Positions 12,008 through 24,547 of a stretch of 64,000 nucleotides of DNA are shown here, piece after piece; positions within the stretch are counted from its first letter, which is position 1; each line of letters begins with the position of its first letter. The translations under genes and the position numbers were made by a program. The stretch covers positions 62,001 through 126,000 of the forward strand of contig JAMAHW010000038.1 in the NCBI GenBank assembly GCA_023627715.1, written 5' to 3'. Source of the DNA: Periconia sp. R9002 (taxonomy: Eukaryota > Ascomycota > Dothideomycetes > Pleosporales > Periconiaceae). The notes beneath the pieces were generated by a model. The model searched no databases and was not told the DNA's origin. It worked only from the letters and a program-made list of their open reading frames with translations.

Positions 12008-13732
12008 TTATAGTGCGTCCCTATACAGCTCCGCGATCTTCCCACTGGGCAGTCCGCCGACAAATAAATCTGCAGCTGCGTTCATATCTCGATCTGGCAT
12101 ACGATCGATTCCATGCACTGCGCGGCTAACTGCTCGAGCCAACACATCATTTATAACATCCCTTTCCGATTCTTCTCCATGTTTAGGCAGCTGCGCGAAT
12201 CCGTCATGCAGAGCACCCCATGCGAGCAGTGAGGCATATGCGTAGAGCCGGGCGTGTCTGTTCAGTGGTAGCGACGCGGTGTATTCTGTGCAGAGCATAA
12301 TCCTTTTGGCTATCTGGGATGATTCATGGGTCTGTGTCGATGCGCTGTCAACTGATACGCTATCTTCCAGCTGTAACCCTTTGTTTGCACGGAAAGCTTT
12401 GAGGTATTGTTCTAGTCTGAGCAGGCATAGTCGATTGGACCAGTAGTACATGAGTGCTTCGTAGTCTTCCACGGCTGTAAAATACAACGATTGCCCTAAG
12501 GTGGGGAACAAGACATTGCCATTAGAGCTGACTTGGGCACTCTCGAACAGAAACTTTTCGGAACCATTATTTTGGAGCACAAGTAGCTCTCCGCATAGTT
12601 TCTCGGCATCGGATAGTAATTTGTGGTTCATCGAGAACGGCGCCTGCACACGCAGCGCGCGAACAAGCCCGATGAGGCGCGGGATCCTCACGAAGAGTTC
12701 GGCACCCAGAGATTTTAGTTGGTACCGATGCCTATGGGCGACTTCACTGGGCGTACTAGTGTAGTATGCATTTGGAATAGTTTCGAATGGGGACGGGACA
12801 CCGCGAATACATGCTGTGATGGCAGTGTCACAGAGCTGAAAGTTAACGATGTCTCCTGCAAGCTGAGAGACCGGGTAGTTCTGTGGACGGCCCTTGATGA
12901 TCGCAGCTAGACCTTCAATATGAAGACGAGTGGGAATTCCATGGTCCTTGAGGGTGCCGTCGAATGGAGCAAGAAGTGCTGTCGAGGCGAGGATGTGGTC
13001 TTCTAGCATACTGTCTGACTGTCTCATAGCCGCATGGACGGCATTTAGTGCCAGTGAGAGTGCTTGGTAGCAGTCGCGAGACGTTACGTGCGGGACTTTG
13101 CGTGCGAAGGCGCAGGCTGTGACAGTGGCTTTGACCGAAAGATCAAGGCAGGGGAAGTGGCCGACTCGGGCAGGGAGATGGCGGAACCATTGATCTTCTA
13201 CCTTGTGGGTTTGCATTGTGGAACGGGCGTAAATGATGAGGGTTGCATCGGGTGACTGTGGTTTGTGAATCAGTGGTGTATACCTCGCGCCCTGCTCCTG
13301 ATCCTTTGGAAGGTTCGATTTGGGTCGTAGGATGAGCTCGCTGGCTGGTTGTGGCCTTGGCTTTCCATCCCAAATAGGCACTTCGCGCACTATATGAGAA
13401 GGTATCGGTGAGGAAAGCTCGACAATGACGTGCGGAACGACGTTGCGAGAGGGTTTGACTTCGGTCTCTACCGCAATGTTCGGATTGGGATGCTCAGCCC
13501 CTGGCCGGCCTAGTACCGTCTGTCTGATTCTGCATGGAATAGCCAGCTTCTTGCATCGATAGCACGGCGTCTTAGTTGTCGAGACTTTTCCCGGATTTGG
13601 GATCTCCACATCCTTCGGTAACTCGCATCGAATGCGCCTCTCACGACACCCCAGACAGATAACTCTGGAATATGTGCTTCTCTTTCGTTTCTCCGGAACG
13701 TTTGTTTTTGGTATTGCTACAGCATTGGCCAT
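12008..13732 (-). CDS. Zn2Cys6 fungal transcription factor
   Basis: This is a single-exon gene of 574 aa starting at 13732. The binuclear zinc cluster is at residues 26-67 (Cys26, 29, 36, 57, 60, 67), preceded by a basic stretch KRKRSTYSR. The spacing CX2CX6CX20CX2CX6C is longer in the central linker than the usual 5-12 residues. The remainder is helical and resembles the fungal-specific regulatory domain in a weak form, with a probable conserved pattern around residues 200-330. Such proteins bind CGG-containing promoter sites in the nucleus. The neighbouring divergent gene encodes a secreted lipase-like enzyme and could be a target, but nothing in the sequence proves this. Confidence 0.88.
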   Translation of the reverse strand: MANAVAIPKTNVPEKRKRSTYSRVICLGCRERRIRCELPKDVEIPNPGKVSTTKTPCYRCKKLAIPCRIRQTVLGRPGAEHPNPNIAVETEVKPSRNVVPHVIVELSSPIPSHIVREVPIWDGKPRPQPASELILRPKSNLPKDQEQGARYTPLIHKPQSPDATLIIYARSTMQTHKVEDQWFRHLPARVGHFPCLDLSVKATVTACAFARKVPHVTSRDCYQALSLALNAVHAAMRQSDSMLEDHILASTALLAPFDGTLKDHGIPTRLHIEGLAAIIKGRPQNYPVSQLAGDIVNFQLCDTAITACIRGVPSPFETIPNAYYTSTPSEVAHRHRYQLKSLGAELFVRIPRLIGLVRALRVQAPFSMNHKLLSDAEKLCGELLVLQNNGSEKFLFESAQVSSNGNVLFPTLGQSLYFTAVEDYEALMYYWSNRLCLLRLEQYLKAFRANKGLQLEDSVSVDSASTQTHESSQIAKRIMLCTEYTASLPLNRHARLYAYASLLAWGALHDGFAQLPKHGEESERDVINDVLARAVSRAVHGIDRMPDRDMNAAADLFVGGLPSGKIAELYRDAL

Positions 13733-14443
13733 GGCGTACGTGAGTTGCAGATAGGCTTCAAGGAGCGATTATGGGCAGCTGTGGTAAGTCCAATTAGTTG
13801 GGGAATTACGCAATGCTAAAAACAAGAAGGAATTGAAGTTAAGAATTATGTATCTTCCAACATTGCTCCTAGCGACGACGATGTTGCAATCTGAGTGGCT
13901 GAGCCCGTTACGTGGCGCTGTGATTTAGCTTGTTCCGTTTATTGCATTGCACATATGCTAGTCACTCCTAAACAGTTTCTTACTATTAGCCAGTGCTCCT
14001 AACGCAACATTGCCGGTAAGAAGACCTAGAGAACAGAGAACATGAGGAATAAATAGCTTTACTAGGTAAGATGCACTCGTTGGAGATGGAGTTGAAAGTG
14101 TCTTGAAACTTTAGCTAGAGTGATGAAGGATTGGCACATGTACAGGGGTAGCGCGAGACGTTGGAACGCGCTGACTTCACTGGCAGCCTCATGCATGCTT
14201 ATTGCCGTTGGCTCGTGCTTAAACATCTACGCTCCTCACAATAGTATGCCTTAGTGTAGGCATACAATATGCCACTTTTTGGTGCTAATAGACAGAATGG
14301 AGGAATGTAGTTCATAATTTGAACGCGTCACCAGGAACTCGTAGTGAAGTATATAGCCTCTGACTGTCACCTTTCAACAACAGTTCTTCATCAACAATTC
14401 TTGTTTTGAACATTCTATCGCAATAGGTCTTTCCCTCACAGCA
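13733..14443. promoter_or_regulatory. Divergent promoter region between Zn2Cys6 factor and lipase-like gene
   Basis: About 710 bp without a gene. A TATA-like element (gtatatagcc) lies at about 14349-14358, roughly 90 bp upstream of the lipase start. I could not find a clear paired CGG site by eye. Confidence 0.5.
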
Positions 14444-15583
14444 ATGAAGTCCATACTCTCTACCGTCTTCACCATGCTTCCAAGCATCAGTGCTAGCTTC
14501 TCTATTCCAAGTCCACCCGGAAAATACAATGTCACAATGTCAAGCGGCGTTTTGACCGACCACTCCCGCGATGACCGAGCATTAATGGTCTCCGTCTTCC
14601 AACCAGCAAAATGCAAATCCATCGAAGAAGAACCTTACATGCCAAACACAACGGCCGCGTATCAAGGAGCATACATCAAAGACCTATACCAACTCGACTT
14701 CGATTTCTCACCCTTACTACTCCAAGCCCGCCTCCCCATATGTCCCACCAGTAACTCTAGCAGTGCTCAAACCAGAAACTGCTCGCCACTCGAAGACGAC
14801 CTCCCCGTCATCATCGTATCCGCAGGAGTACACTCCCCACGCGGGTACTTCAACATCCTAGCCTCAGCCCTCGCCAGCGAGGGCTTCACCGTCTTCACAG
14901 CCGACCACCCAGGCGAAACCAACATCATCACCTACCCGGACGGCCGAACCGTCACATTCGTCGGTCCTCCCCCCGACAACCTCGACATCATTGTGGGTTA
15001 CATACAACCCCGCGTCCTGGATACACGCTTCATCCTCGACCAACTCTCAAACGCGACCGCAATGGGGGAGCTCTTCCCTCAACGAGGCCCTCGGCCTTTC
15101 CCAACCGACCGCATAGCCATGATGGGCCATTCCCTCGGCGGCGTAACGGCCGTCCACGCCGCAGCTCAGGACGCACGTATCCGCGCGGCCGTGGATTGGG
15201 ACCAGCAGCTTTTTGGACCGGGTTTACCTCCCAACTTTACGACCCCCATCATGTTTTTCAACAGGCCGAACAGCACGACGCCGAACTGGCTCAACGCGTG
15301 GCCGCAGATTCAGGGGCCGGTGTTTTGGGCGGAGGTTGCGAATACGACGCATCAGACGTTCTTCGACCCACCGATGCTGATCAAAGCTGCTGGATTGGAT
15401 ATAGCTGCGTTCGCGGATTTCGTGGGTACGATTGATGCTGGGCATATGTTGAGGATGCAGGTGGCGTATGCTTTGGAGTGGGTGAAGGGTGTGTTCGCGG
15501 GCAAGATTGGAGGACCGATTTTGGAGGGGAAAGAGAAGGATAGATACCCTGAGGTTACTGTGATTGAACGGCGGGGTTTCTGA
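14444..15583 (+). CDS. Secreted alpha/beta hydrolase, PAF-acetylhydrolase-like
   Basis: Single exon, 379 aa. A signal-peptide-like N-terminus (MKSILSTVFTMLPSISASFS) is followed by IPSPPGKYNVTMSSG. The nucleophile elbow GHSLGG places the catalytic Ser at residue 230. The strand before the oxyanion site has VIIVSAGVHSPRGYF (residues 122-136), and VDWDQQLFGP (250-259) resembles the region after the elbow in platelet-activating-factor acetylhydrolases. The His is probably in DAGHMLRM near the C-terminus. The family hydrolyses short acyl or oxidised acyl esters of phospholipids; the true substrate is unknown. Several N-glycosylation sequons fit secretion. Upstream lies a Zn2Cys6 regulator on the opposite strand. 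Confidence 0.88.
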   Translation: MKSILSTVFTMLPSISASFSIPSPPGKYNVTMSSGVLTDHSRDDRALMVSVFQPAKCKSIEEEPYMPNTTAAYQGAYIKDLYQLDFDFSPLLLQARLPICPTSNSSSAQTRNCSPLEDDLPVIIVSAGVHSPRGYFNILASALASEGFTVFTADHPGETNIITYPDGRTVTFVGPPPDNLDIIVGYIQPRVLDTRFILDQLSNATAMGELFPQRGPRPFPTDRIAMMGHSLGGVTAVHAAAQDARIRAAVDWDQQLFGPGLPPNFTTPIMFFNRPNSTTPNWLNAWPQIQGPVFWAEVANTTHQTFFDPPMLIKAAGLDIAAFADFVGTIDAGHMLRMQVAYALEWVKGVFAGKIGGPILEGKEKDRYPEVTVIERRGF

Positions 15584-18500
15584 GCGTTCAAGAAGATTCA
15601 CATAAGCTCACGTCTTAGCTGCAGTATTTGAACATTTACTTCCCGTTGTTTTCTCTTTCACGAGCGTCACCCCATACCTATGGGCTTTATAGAACACCTG
15701 GGAACGTTTTGGTAGCTAAGCCGAGACACCTTTCCTTTCTTTCTTGTCACTCATTTTACAACTCTACTCCCGTACCAAACACCCCCGTCTTCCAATCCCC
15801 CATCACCCACCCACCTCGCAACACCCCACCAAAAAAACACAACCCTCCAAACCACCAAACCCCACTTCTAAACACCGCAATTGAAACCCCTACACATATA
15901 CATAAACTCCAACGCCTTCCTCACATACCTTACCTCCAACCCACCCCATCAACAGCTTACATTCCCAAAACCTTCCCACCTCACTCTTTCCACAAACAAA
16001 GCAAAACACTTTTAGCTTCCAACATTGCCCACCTACCTACACTAAGTCTCCAGCTCCTTTCTACAATCCAACCCACCCTAGCATGCCAGTCCGTCTTAGT
16101 AACTTTTTTCTTTGTTCGAAATATGGGGGAATGAGTGATGCTGAGATAAATAGATGGTTGTCAAACGTGCGATTGCAAGTGCTTGAAGAAGTGCTGGGGG
16201 AAGTAAGGGGGTCTGTCTGGCTTTTTGAAGTTTAGAGGGAGGATTGATGGGTAAGGTGAGGTGGTGATGACATGACATGACGTGACATCAATGTTATGGA
16301 AGGGAGGGATAGATGGATGCGAAACGTGGTTTGGTAGTTGGATGGTTTAGTCGTGTAACTAAATTATTCAAGAAGAAGGAGAGGAAGAGGCAGTAGGAGT
16401 GAGCGCAAACACGTCTCAGACACTCTTTTCTTCATTCTTTCTTCAAGCACTTCGAAGCAAAAAGGCGAGATAAATCATGTGCTCCCCAAGACAAAAACCC
16501 ACCCACCTATAACCCAACAAGCCTCCCTCATCCATTTAACGACTATTCATTATCCGCCGTTCCGTTCGGCGTCCCGTTCGCCGTTCAGTCCGTCCCTCAC
16601 TAACCACTAACCCCACTAACCCCAACACAGCTAGCCTTCCCCCCCTACCATCTTACACTCAGCCTAACCCACTAACCACATTAGTTTAACCACCTCACTA
16701 CGTTTCAGAAGTCGCAGATTCTCAAACCCAAGCTGCAAGATTATCAACCCTACCTCTTTCTTGCCTCCGCTCTGCACTCTTTCTTTGCCTGAAAGCGGCC
16801 AACGGCGCAACGGGCTTAATCGGGTTGGGCTAGTTCGGCGTGTGTGTGGAGAGAGTGTACACGTGGTTGGAGTTGCAGATAGGCTGTTATTGTTGAGATT
16901 GAAGGTTTTAGAGGGAGGACTTAGGCTATAGTGGGGCTTTTGTATAGGCAGAGTTTTTGTGTGTGGGAACTTGGAAGGATGGTAGGGTGCACGTGTTTCT
17001 ATGGGAAGGGGGGGTGTGGTATAGGTAAAGAGGTTGGGGTGGGTGTTGTTGCGCAATCGAGGGATGGGTGTGTGAGGGAGGAAGGGGGTTCTTAGCGTGA
17101 GTTTTTCTTTTTCCCGTTGGTTGAATGATGTGGAGAGGTGTTTTGTGTGGTGTTCGCGAGGGGTTGTTGGTTCGATTGGACTTGGTCATTGATGGGTAGC
17201 GGTGGTTAGTCTCTACGACGGACCTGAAAGCTGTGACGGGACGTCATGTCTGTCGCCGACGTCAAAAACAAAAACAAAAACAAGAACAAAAGAGAAAAGA
17301 CAGAACAATGACGGCGGTGAGAGAGTCATGTACGTGAGTGAGGAATTCAAATCTTTTGTTTTTGCAGCGGGTGGTTGGCCTTGGTATCGTGGAACCGTTA
17401 ACCCGTTGGAGGGGACGGCGAAATGCATGTGTGTTCAAAAGCCACAATCACATCGACTTCTCTATGCGCATGCGCAGTGATACACGGCTCGAAAGTTTAA
17501 ACAGCGTGTCGACGTCGTCCCTCCCTTGCGATTCAGCGCGCGCGCGTGCTCGAGTACAGTAGACTATTGAAAACTGATACCATGGTTGACGGAAGGGAGA
17601 GGGTCCGCTCTTGTTACTACTGCGGCGTCAAGTACAACGAGAAGCGCTTTATAGTTGGGTGGTGTGCACGCTGAGTCTGTACGAGTCCAAACTTCCCAGT
17701 TCCCAGTTCCCACGAGACGGGTTGACAGAAGCGAGCACACGAAACATGGCACTAATACGGACGTTTTACATTTTCTGAAGCTCGGGTGTTTTGGGCCACG
17801 CGCAAACATCCACCAATCACGCATCCCGCCACCCTCTTCGCAGCATCCACTCAACGACATGACAACCGTACGGGTTTACGGCGCAACCTGCGACCGTCGT
17901 CAGGCCGCGCTCCATGATGATCATACAGGAACATGACATTCTGGCTCCGCTTGGCGCTTCTTTTGCGCGTGCTGGCCTGGAGGAAGGGATGCAGGGGGTT
18001 CGGTTGTCTCTTCCTTCTATGACGGAGCCATGTGCGGAAAAAAAAAGAGACTTGGAGGTTGGGTTCCCGTCCGTAGGTAGTCTTGTTACCGTCTAGCACT
18101 TGATCTCCCCGAAAACGTATCGGAATCGGTGTGTCCTTGCGCGTGCGCATCTGCAGGTACTGGCTTGTATGTACGTGATGAATTCCCGCCTGCATCGTGC
18201 ATCGTTGTGCATCTCTCCTCTTCTTCCTTTTCCTCGCGGGTATTGAGGGTATTCTCGTTTCTTCCCCTCCCCTTCCCCCTCCCCCCTCACTTCCCATCAC
18301 GCACGCCTTCGCACCCCCCTTCCTCTCCCTTGCTCAGTCGCTCTCTCTCAAACACCACATACAGCTGGTCTGGTGTGCTGCGCTGTTCGCTGGGCACGCG
18401 GTCGGTGACGAGAATCTGCACCTATTCACCCTTCTCCCTCTGCACTGGTTGCAACTTTACCCACACGTCTCGACGATGAAGCGTTAGGGGCGGTAATCCA

Positions 18501-18710
18501 TATCCCTTTCCTAATTCTTTTCTCTTCTTTGAAGCAGGGCTTCTCCTTTTTGCCTCGTTTGCCCCCCTCTTTTTTTCCCAGTTATTGTTCGGTGCTGGTT
18601 AATAGATGCGGTCCTCGATTTCTATAACTCTCTTTGGCCGCGACGACTTGATTCTCCTCGCTTAAAAAGGGTGCTGGCATCCATCCAGCTCGCTTTTTTG
18701 TTTGGTAATA
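15584..18710. other. 3.1-kb gene-poor region
   Basis: Open frames here are Pro/His/Thr-rich or Ser-rich strings that follow C-rich or T-rich composition and show no domain or convincing splice pattern. Pyrimidine-rich stretches dominate the right part (about 18,200-18,350 and 18,500-18,580) and probably belong to the promoter/5' leader of the rhodopsin-like gene. No tRNA or rRNA was recognised. Confidence 0.5.
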
Positions 18711-20405
18711 ATGATGGAGCCGAATTCGGGAAACCGAATGGTGAATACCGTTGTGCTGGTCTTTACGCTCGTGGCTGGTTTAGTGGTCGCGCTGCGCCTG
18801 TTCACGAGGGGGCTCATCTTGAGGCAGGCGGGGATAGAGGATGTCTTCATGACGCTTGCGATGGTGAGTGTGGGACATAGATAGTTGAATGTGCATCGTG
18901 CTGACTCGAGATAGGTCTTCGCGATTGGGTTTGCTGTCACTGTCGCGGTTCAGATTATGAATGGCATGGGACTTCATGTCTATGAGATACCCAAGGACGA
19001 GTTCATTATATCGCAAAAGGTACGATAACATCATCCGCATCAGCCATGTCCATAACATCTAATCGGATATAGGCCTTCTGGGGAAGCGTCTGGATATACA
19101 ACTTCTCCTTGACGCTTACCAAGCTGTCTATCCTGACCCAATACCTCAAAATCTTCCCCAACCCTCGCTTTCAACTCAACTGCAACATCGCCATTGGCGT
19201 TGTATCCATCTGGGGCATCTGGACGCTCTTTGGAAACATGTTCATCTGCACGCCGGTCCCTTTCTTCTGGGACAAGAGCATTCCGAACGGCCGATGCCTG
19301 AACGAAGCCGCCGTGTGGTTCACCAACGGCAGTGTCAACATCGTGCAAGACATCATCATCCTCGTCATGCCCATCGTCATGCTCCGCAGCCTCGACATCC
19401 CCAGCAGACAAAAGAAAGCTCTCATCATCGTCTTCGCCTTCGGCGCAATGTCAGTACCCACCTACCTCCCTCCCAACCATCCCAACTCACTAACCCCGTC
19501 TCAGTGTCTGCGTCGTATCCATCATCCGCCTGCAGACCCTCGTAGCCATTTCCAACTCGACGGATCCCACCTACGACAACCTCGCCGCCGCCATGCTCTC
19601 AGCAATCGAAGCCAACATCGGCATCATCTGCGCGTGCCTGCCATCCATGCGGCCCCTCTTCTCCTCCCTAATGCCCACCTACTTCCCCTCGACGGCGCCC
19701 TCCACCGCGCGCCGCACCTACGACGAAGAGCGCTTCAAGCACCACCACCGCTTCCACTCCGACACGACCCTCGCGCAGCCCGGCCGCGCCGCCAGCAAAG
19801 CAAGCCAAACCCACTCGCGCTCCGGCAGCACCAGCAGCCAGCTCCGCATGCCCCTGAGCGCAAAAACACCACCTCAATTCCCCCCCTCCCACGCCACCTC
19901 GCGCGCGCAATCCCGCGACGGCACCGAACTCGACTACATCCACCGCGCGGTGCCGCCGCCAACCTACGCCTCCCACTCGCGCACGCACTCGGAACCGCTA
20001 TCGCGAAACTCCCCCCTCGCAAGCACAAACACCAGCATCACCCACCTCCCCATCTCCCACCCCATCCCCCTCACCCACACCCACGTCCGCAACATCAGCC
20101 ACCCAACTCTCCCCACATACCCCTCCCCTCTCCTCCGCAGCGGCGCCAACAGCCCAGCCCTCAGCGGCACGACGACGGCCTCGGTGCACAGCCAGCACAA
20201 GATCCACCCCCTGCGCATGCAGCCCGCGCTCCCTGGCACCCCGCGACTGCCCCGTCTGCCGGAAGGCATGGCGGCGTTTGAGAATCCGTTCAACCATCAA
20301 CAACAACAGCAGCAGCAGAGACAACAACAGGGACAGCAGCAGGGGAGGTTGAAGGTGTTTCATAAACCGTTGCCGATTACGCCGTATCCGATTCCGATCA
20401 CGTGA
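18711..20405 (+). CDS. Fungal rhodopsin-domain (SAT4-type) integral membrane protein, four exons
   Basis: Exons are 18711-18863, 18915-19019, 19073-19449 and 19505-20405, all in phase, giving 511 aa. Two adjacent ATGs (18711 and 18714) are possible starts. Seven membrane helices can be followed: VVLVFTLVAGLVVALRLF, VFAIGFAVTVAVQIM, the WGSVWIYNFSLTLTKLSIL segment, AIGVVSIWGIWTLFGNMFI, NIVQDIIILVMPIVML, ALIIVFAFGAIVCVVSIIR and a last one around AIEANIGIICACLPSMRPL. Key features of the family are the LTKLSIL motif, the Cys pair on the outer side (CTPVPFFW and GRCLNE), and EANIGIICACLP. The long C-terminal tail (about 230 residues) is Ser/Pro/His-rich with a poly-Gln run near the end and is probably cytoplasmic. 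The function of these proteins is mostly unknown. Confidence 0.9.
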
Positions 20406-22508
20406 GGTGTTAGGTGTGCGTTTTTTTGAACGATGGTTTGAGAAAGAGGTGGGAGGAGGTGACTGAACTTTAAACCTGTTTGTTCTTCGTTTGTTTGATG
20501 TTTCGTTTCCGACGAAAACGCCTAACCGCCGATATCATGAATTTCGATCGAGGAAAGGGACGGACCGGCTCTCTACCTTACCAACCCTTCCTCCTCCTCC
20601 AAATCGATCCAAACCAAGAAGGGAACCAAATGGTCGAAATCCTTTTCTCAATCCAGAATGCCCCGTCTTATCCTCCACAAACGCCACTCCCTCCCGAACG
20701 AGAACAAGCCACATACACCGTTCGCCCCCCCCCCCTCTCCCTCTCTTTGCAATGCTTGGGAGAGGGAGAGGGAGAGGGAGAAGTAGGACCGTCGCTCATC
20801 CACCCAAAACTTCCGTTCGTTCGATCCCCCTCGGGACGCGCTCGTCCAAAAAAAAAACAAAGACAAGATAAGGTCGAAAACGACAAAAGCACGAACACGC
20901 GGGGACCCGGGTGCGCTGTCGATGATGCGTTCGTTTTGCATCACCTCACACACACACACACACATACCTTCTGACCAATCCAAACCAACTTTCTTTCCCA
21001 ACTTCCCCTTCTCTTAACGTTAACCTAACCAATACATAACCCCCTCTGTACCATACCAATCATACGCCAATAAATAAATACCCACCCTTCCCTTCCCTTT
21101 CTCTGTCCATCTTTTACCCGTCCCCCATGTTTCTTTCCTTTCTTTCCCCGCCTTTCCCTTTCTGTCCATGTCGTTCAAATGAAGCAAATCTCAAATCTCA
21201 ACGTTTATTATCAAACGCTAACCACGCTCTCGCATTCCCTTCATCCCGTTTTGTTACTTTTCCTGCCGTCGTTGTCGTTGCCGTTAAACAAACGGGCTTG
21301 ATTGTTTTGGATAGAAGAAGGGGAAGGAGAGGAGGGAAAAGGTGGTATGGGGAAGGAAGGATACATGTATATGCGTATAGTAAGATAGATTCGTTTACGG
21401 GGCGAGGTTCCTACGGGGAAGGGGGAGGAGGAGGTGGCAGGGGAGGTTGGCACGATGGGTGGTGGTGAGGTAGATGTTTGTAATGGCGAGTGAGTAATTG
21501 GTTGATTAATTGACTTCTGTGAATACAAAAACAAGCTACAAATACATATACATCTACATGACATACAAAGCATGTCCCATCCAATCCATCCATCCACGTA
21601 TAGTTACACATACATTACAAGTATAAGTAGGTACATACACACACCCATACCCGTCAATCACCACGAAGAAAACACTTTGAAGTACATACATACATACCCA
21701 CCGACAAAAAGTACAAGGTAAAAAAGTACAACTACAACTAAAAATACATATAAACCTCATACACGAATACTCAAAACACCAAACCAACCCACATAAATCT
21801 CAAACAAAAAGATCATACATATACATATAAAGGAACCAGAACAAAGTTCAATTCATCCCTTAAAACGTCGTACCACTGACTACTACTACCTAACATACTA
21901 CCTAGAGATAAACTACCTAAGCCCTTGTGAAGACCACTTTCTTTCCATTCCCTCCCATGTCACTCTCTTCGCCGACTGATAAACGTACAATCCATGCTCA
22001 TATATGCCCTCCTTCCTTGATCCAAAATAAAAGATTTGCAAAAAAGATGATATAACCTGAATAGGTTTTGGTTGGGTTCTTTTTTTGATTGGACACAAAA
22101 AAAGAGGACCAAAAAACCACCAAATACACCCCGAAAAATGCACCGGACCCGCACGCCCACCGCCCGAAAGGCTCCGTAGAGCTCTTTTAGAAAACGCCCT
22201 GCACAAAAGGGAAAAACACACACAAAAACAAAACAAGAGATGCTGGGTAATTCTGTTAATGGAAGAGACAGGTAACACGCCGTTTTCCTAGACTCGTACA
22301 TATAACTTCTTGGAAGATAAAAGGGGAAGAGCGGGTATGATGAAGATGTATACACAGCGGAGGTGTAGAATGGGGGTTTCGACTTGTATATATGTTGGAA
22401 AGAGTCATCTGTGTGCTCTTGTCCGTTCTTTCTTCGCGAGCCTGCCCACTGGGCTTTTGGCTTCGGTGATATTTCAAATGCGATTGCATGTTAGCTGTGG
22501 TGGATAGG
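20406..22508. other. 2.1-kb gene-poor region with simple repeats
   Basis: No credible gene. It contains purine/pyrimidine tracts, a GAGAGG-rich block at about 20,760-20,782 and a CA dinucleotide run at 20,946-20,964. Many TACATA-type steps occur between 21,530 and 21,840. The right end is the 3' flank of the cyclin gene. Confidence 0.5.
20946..20964. repeat. (CA)n microsatellite
   Basis: A run of about nine CA units inside the intergenic region. It has no sign of coding function. Confidence 0.85.
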
Positions 22509-24547
22509 CTATAGCACACCCTCCCACATTCCAGGGCCTTGGCGACGGAAACCCTGTGCGGCTTCTGTTCCACAGCACGTCCTCTTCTTGCCAAAGTCCT
22601 TTTGGAAAGGCACGCGGCATTCAGGCACGGTGTGTTTGGGGGACTGCAGCCCCTTTGGTCCGGTACCGGAGACAGGATACGACGGTGCAACCGAGCGGTC
22701 GGGGAGTACAGTCGTGTCGCCACGGAGATAAGGAATGGAACGCGAGGTGCTAAGCAAGTGACGAACGTTCTGTTGAAGATCGACCGAGGATCGGCCCCGC
22801 TTCCGGCTGGACTTGGCAGATGGAGGGCTGTCAAACTTGACCGGGGTAGTTTCTTCGCAGTCATCAATGTGGAAGCTCTCCAGATCCGGTGAAGACATGG
22901 GCTCGCTAGACGCGTACTCGTTCTGCTCCCTGCACTTGGAAAGCGCTGGGTAGGGCAGTCTCGCGTTGCGGCACGTCGCCAATCGGGCCAATCTGGCCTG
23001 ATTCGGCGCCCAGCCAGCAGACGAGACGGAAGAGATTGACGAAGCGCGAGATGAGCGAGAGTTGTCCGTGACCATGGATTCCGGAGACGATGCAGACGAC
23101 GCAGTGGAGGGTGCCAGCGAAGGCCGTCGGCTAGGGAAGTGGTAAGCTTCCAAGCCAGTCTTGATGCTGGGAGTGAATTGGTCCACACAGCTGCGCGCCA
23201 AAGATGACGTCTGTGCCTGTGCCATTGCGGAGCACATAGAAGGGCGCCTTGCTCCGAAGCCTAGAGCACTCGCTGCAGGGGTGCTGGAGGCAACAGATTG
23301 GGGCGTCAATGTAGGTGTAGGCAATGGGCCCAAACGGGCAAGGCACGGAGTGGGGGGAAGAAGGTCAGGCTTGGGTTCAAGGAAGCGAGGCACCTTGTAG
23401 TGCGACGGTGTGGGCGTGCTTTCCTGCGAGCCAAACCCCTCGGAGAGAGGAGAGCGGTATGAACTGGGACGAGATGCCATGACAGGCCTGACCGGCGCGA
23501 CGGGTGTCTTGGGCGCAACCTGGATGATTTCCAATTCCGGCGTCAGTTGAGGGATAATGGATTTCCACGTGTTGGGCATGCAACCACCGGGGGAAGGAGG
23601 CGCATTCGATGGAGTGTGGCGCAAAACCACCTCTTGCCATTTCTCCCATACTGAGTCAGTGATGTGGAGCTTCCAGTTGACAGCAGCCAGAAAAGCCATC
23701 TCGTTGGTGTTGATCTCGCACACCTTCAAGCCGGAGATTTTACTCCAAGCCCTGGCAGAGTAGTTGCGATCCTGCAAGTATTTTGACGCAAGGATGAGTG
23801 CAGCAAGGAACATGCGGCGGCCGCACTGCAAAGCGCGAAGAGAAGCAACATCTTCGGGCTGTTCCATGGTGAAGTCATGCTTGGGCACATGTGCCTTGAT
23901 CAGGATCAGATAGTAGAGCGCAACCTGTAGTGTGCTGTAGCTAGTGCGAGATCTGCGAAGAGTCTCCTGGATGAAGGTGCGCAAGGGCAGCACTCCACGA
24001 GACGTAGTCTCACACCGGCTTGAGGGGACCGAGGTTGGCCATATGATCTCCACCATCTGCGTAGCAGAGTCTTGATGGGAGGGGAAAAAGTCAGCGAAGG
24101 AAACGTGAGTTGTTGATGAATGTACTAACCGACGAGGCAGTCGACGAAGTTGACCTTTCGGTCGCATTGCCGTACCAGTTGAGGGGGAGGTCGCTGGTGG
24201 ACGGTAGACGATCGCCTTGGGTGCGAGTGTTGGAGCTGGTCCTGTGGTGGCCCAGCAGGTTCGGGGCGCAGAGCTGGCAGGGCCGAGTCCCTGCATGCCG
24301 AAGACCTGTACTGGGGAAAGGTGCTTACTCTGGTGATGGATGGGAGGTCCAGATCTGGGTAAGCGCCGCTTGGCCTAGGGTTCTCCAGTGAGGTGCCGGA
24401 TGCAGCTGTGGAGTTGGATGTCTGGGAACCAGCATCTGAGAATACGGAGGAAGTTGATGATGAGGCGGAGGAAGAAAGGGAGGGAGCATAGGGATGACTT
24501 CTTGGGGAAGCAGAGCCAGGGTAAGTTGAATACGAGTCGAGGTTCAT
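22509..24547 (-). CDS. PHO80/PCL-type cyclin, two exons
   Basis: Exons are 24547-24130 and 24070-22509, with a 59-bp intron (GTTAGT..AAG, CTGAC branch) joined in phase, giving 659 aa. The N-terminal 120 residues are Ser/Pro-rich. The cyclin box runs from about residue 145 to 265: VLPLRTFIQETLRRSR, LQVALYYLILIKAHVP, GRRMFLAALILASKYLQDRN, WSKISGLKVCEINTNEMAFL. The pattern, with one cyclin fold and the KYLQD..YS..AWSKISG motif, matches Pho85-binding cyclins of the Pcl1/2/5/9 group rather than B-type cyclins. These activate a CDK that controls morphogenesis and nutrient responses. The C-terminal half is low complexity with many Ser-Pro sites and a basic KSSRKRGRSS stretch, which suggests phospho-regulation and possible nuclear import. 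Confidence 0.9.

Noticed and set aside
15628..16134. 168-codon plus-strand open frame
   Set aside because: Pro/His/Thr-rich string from a C-rich stretch, no domain, no splice partner and no homologous pattern recognised.
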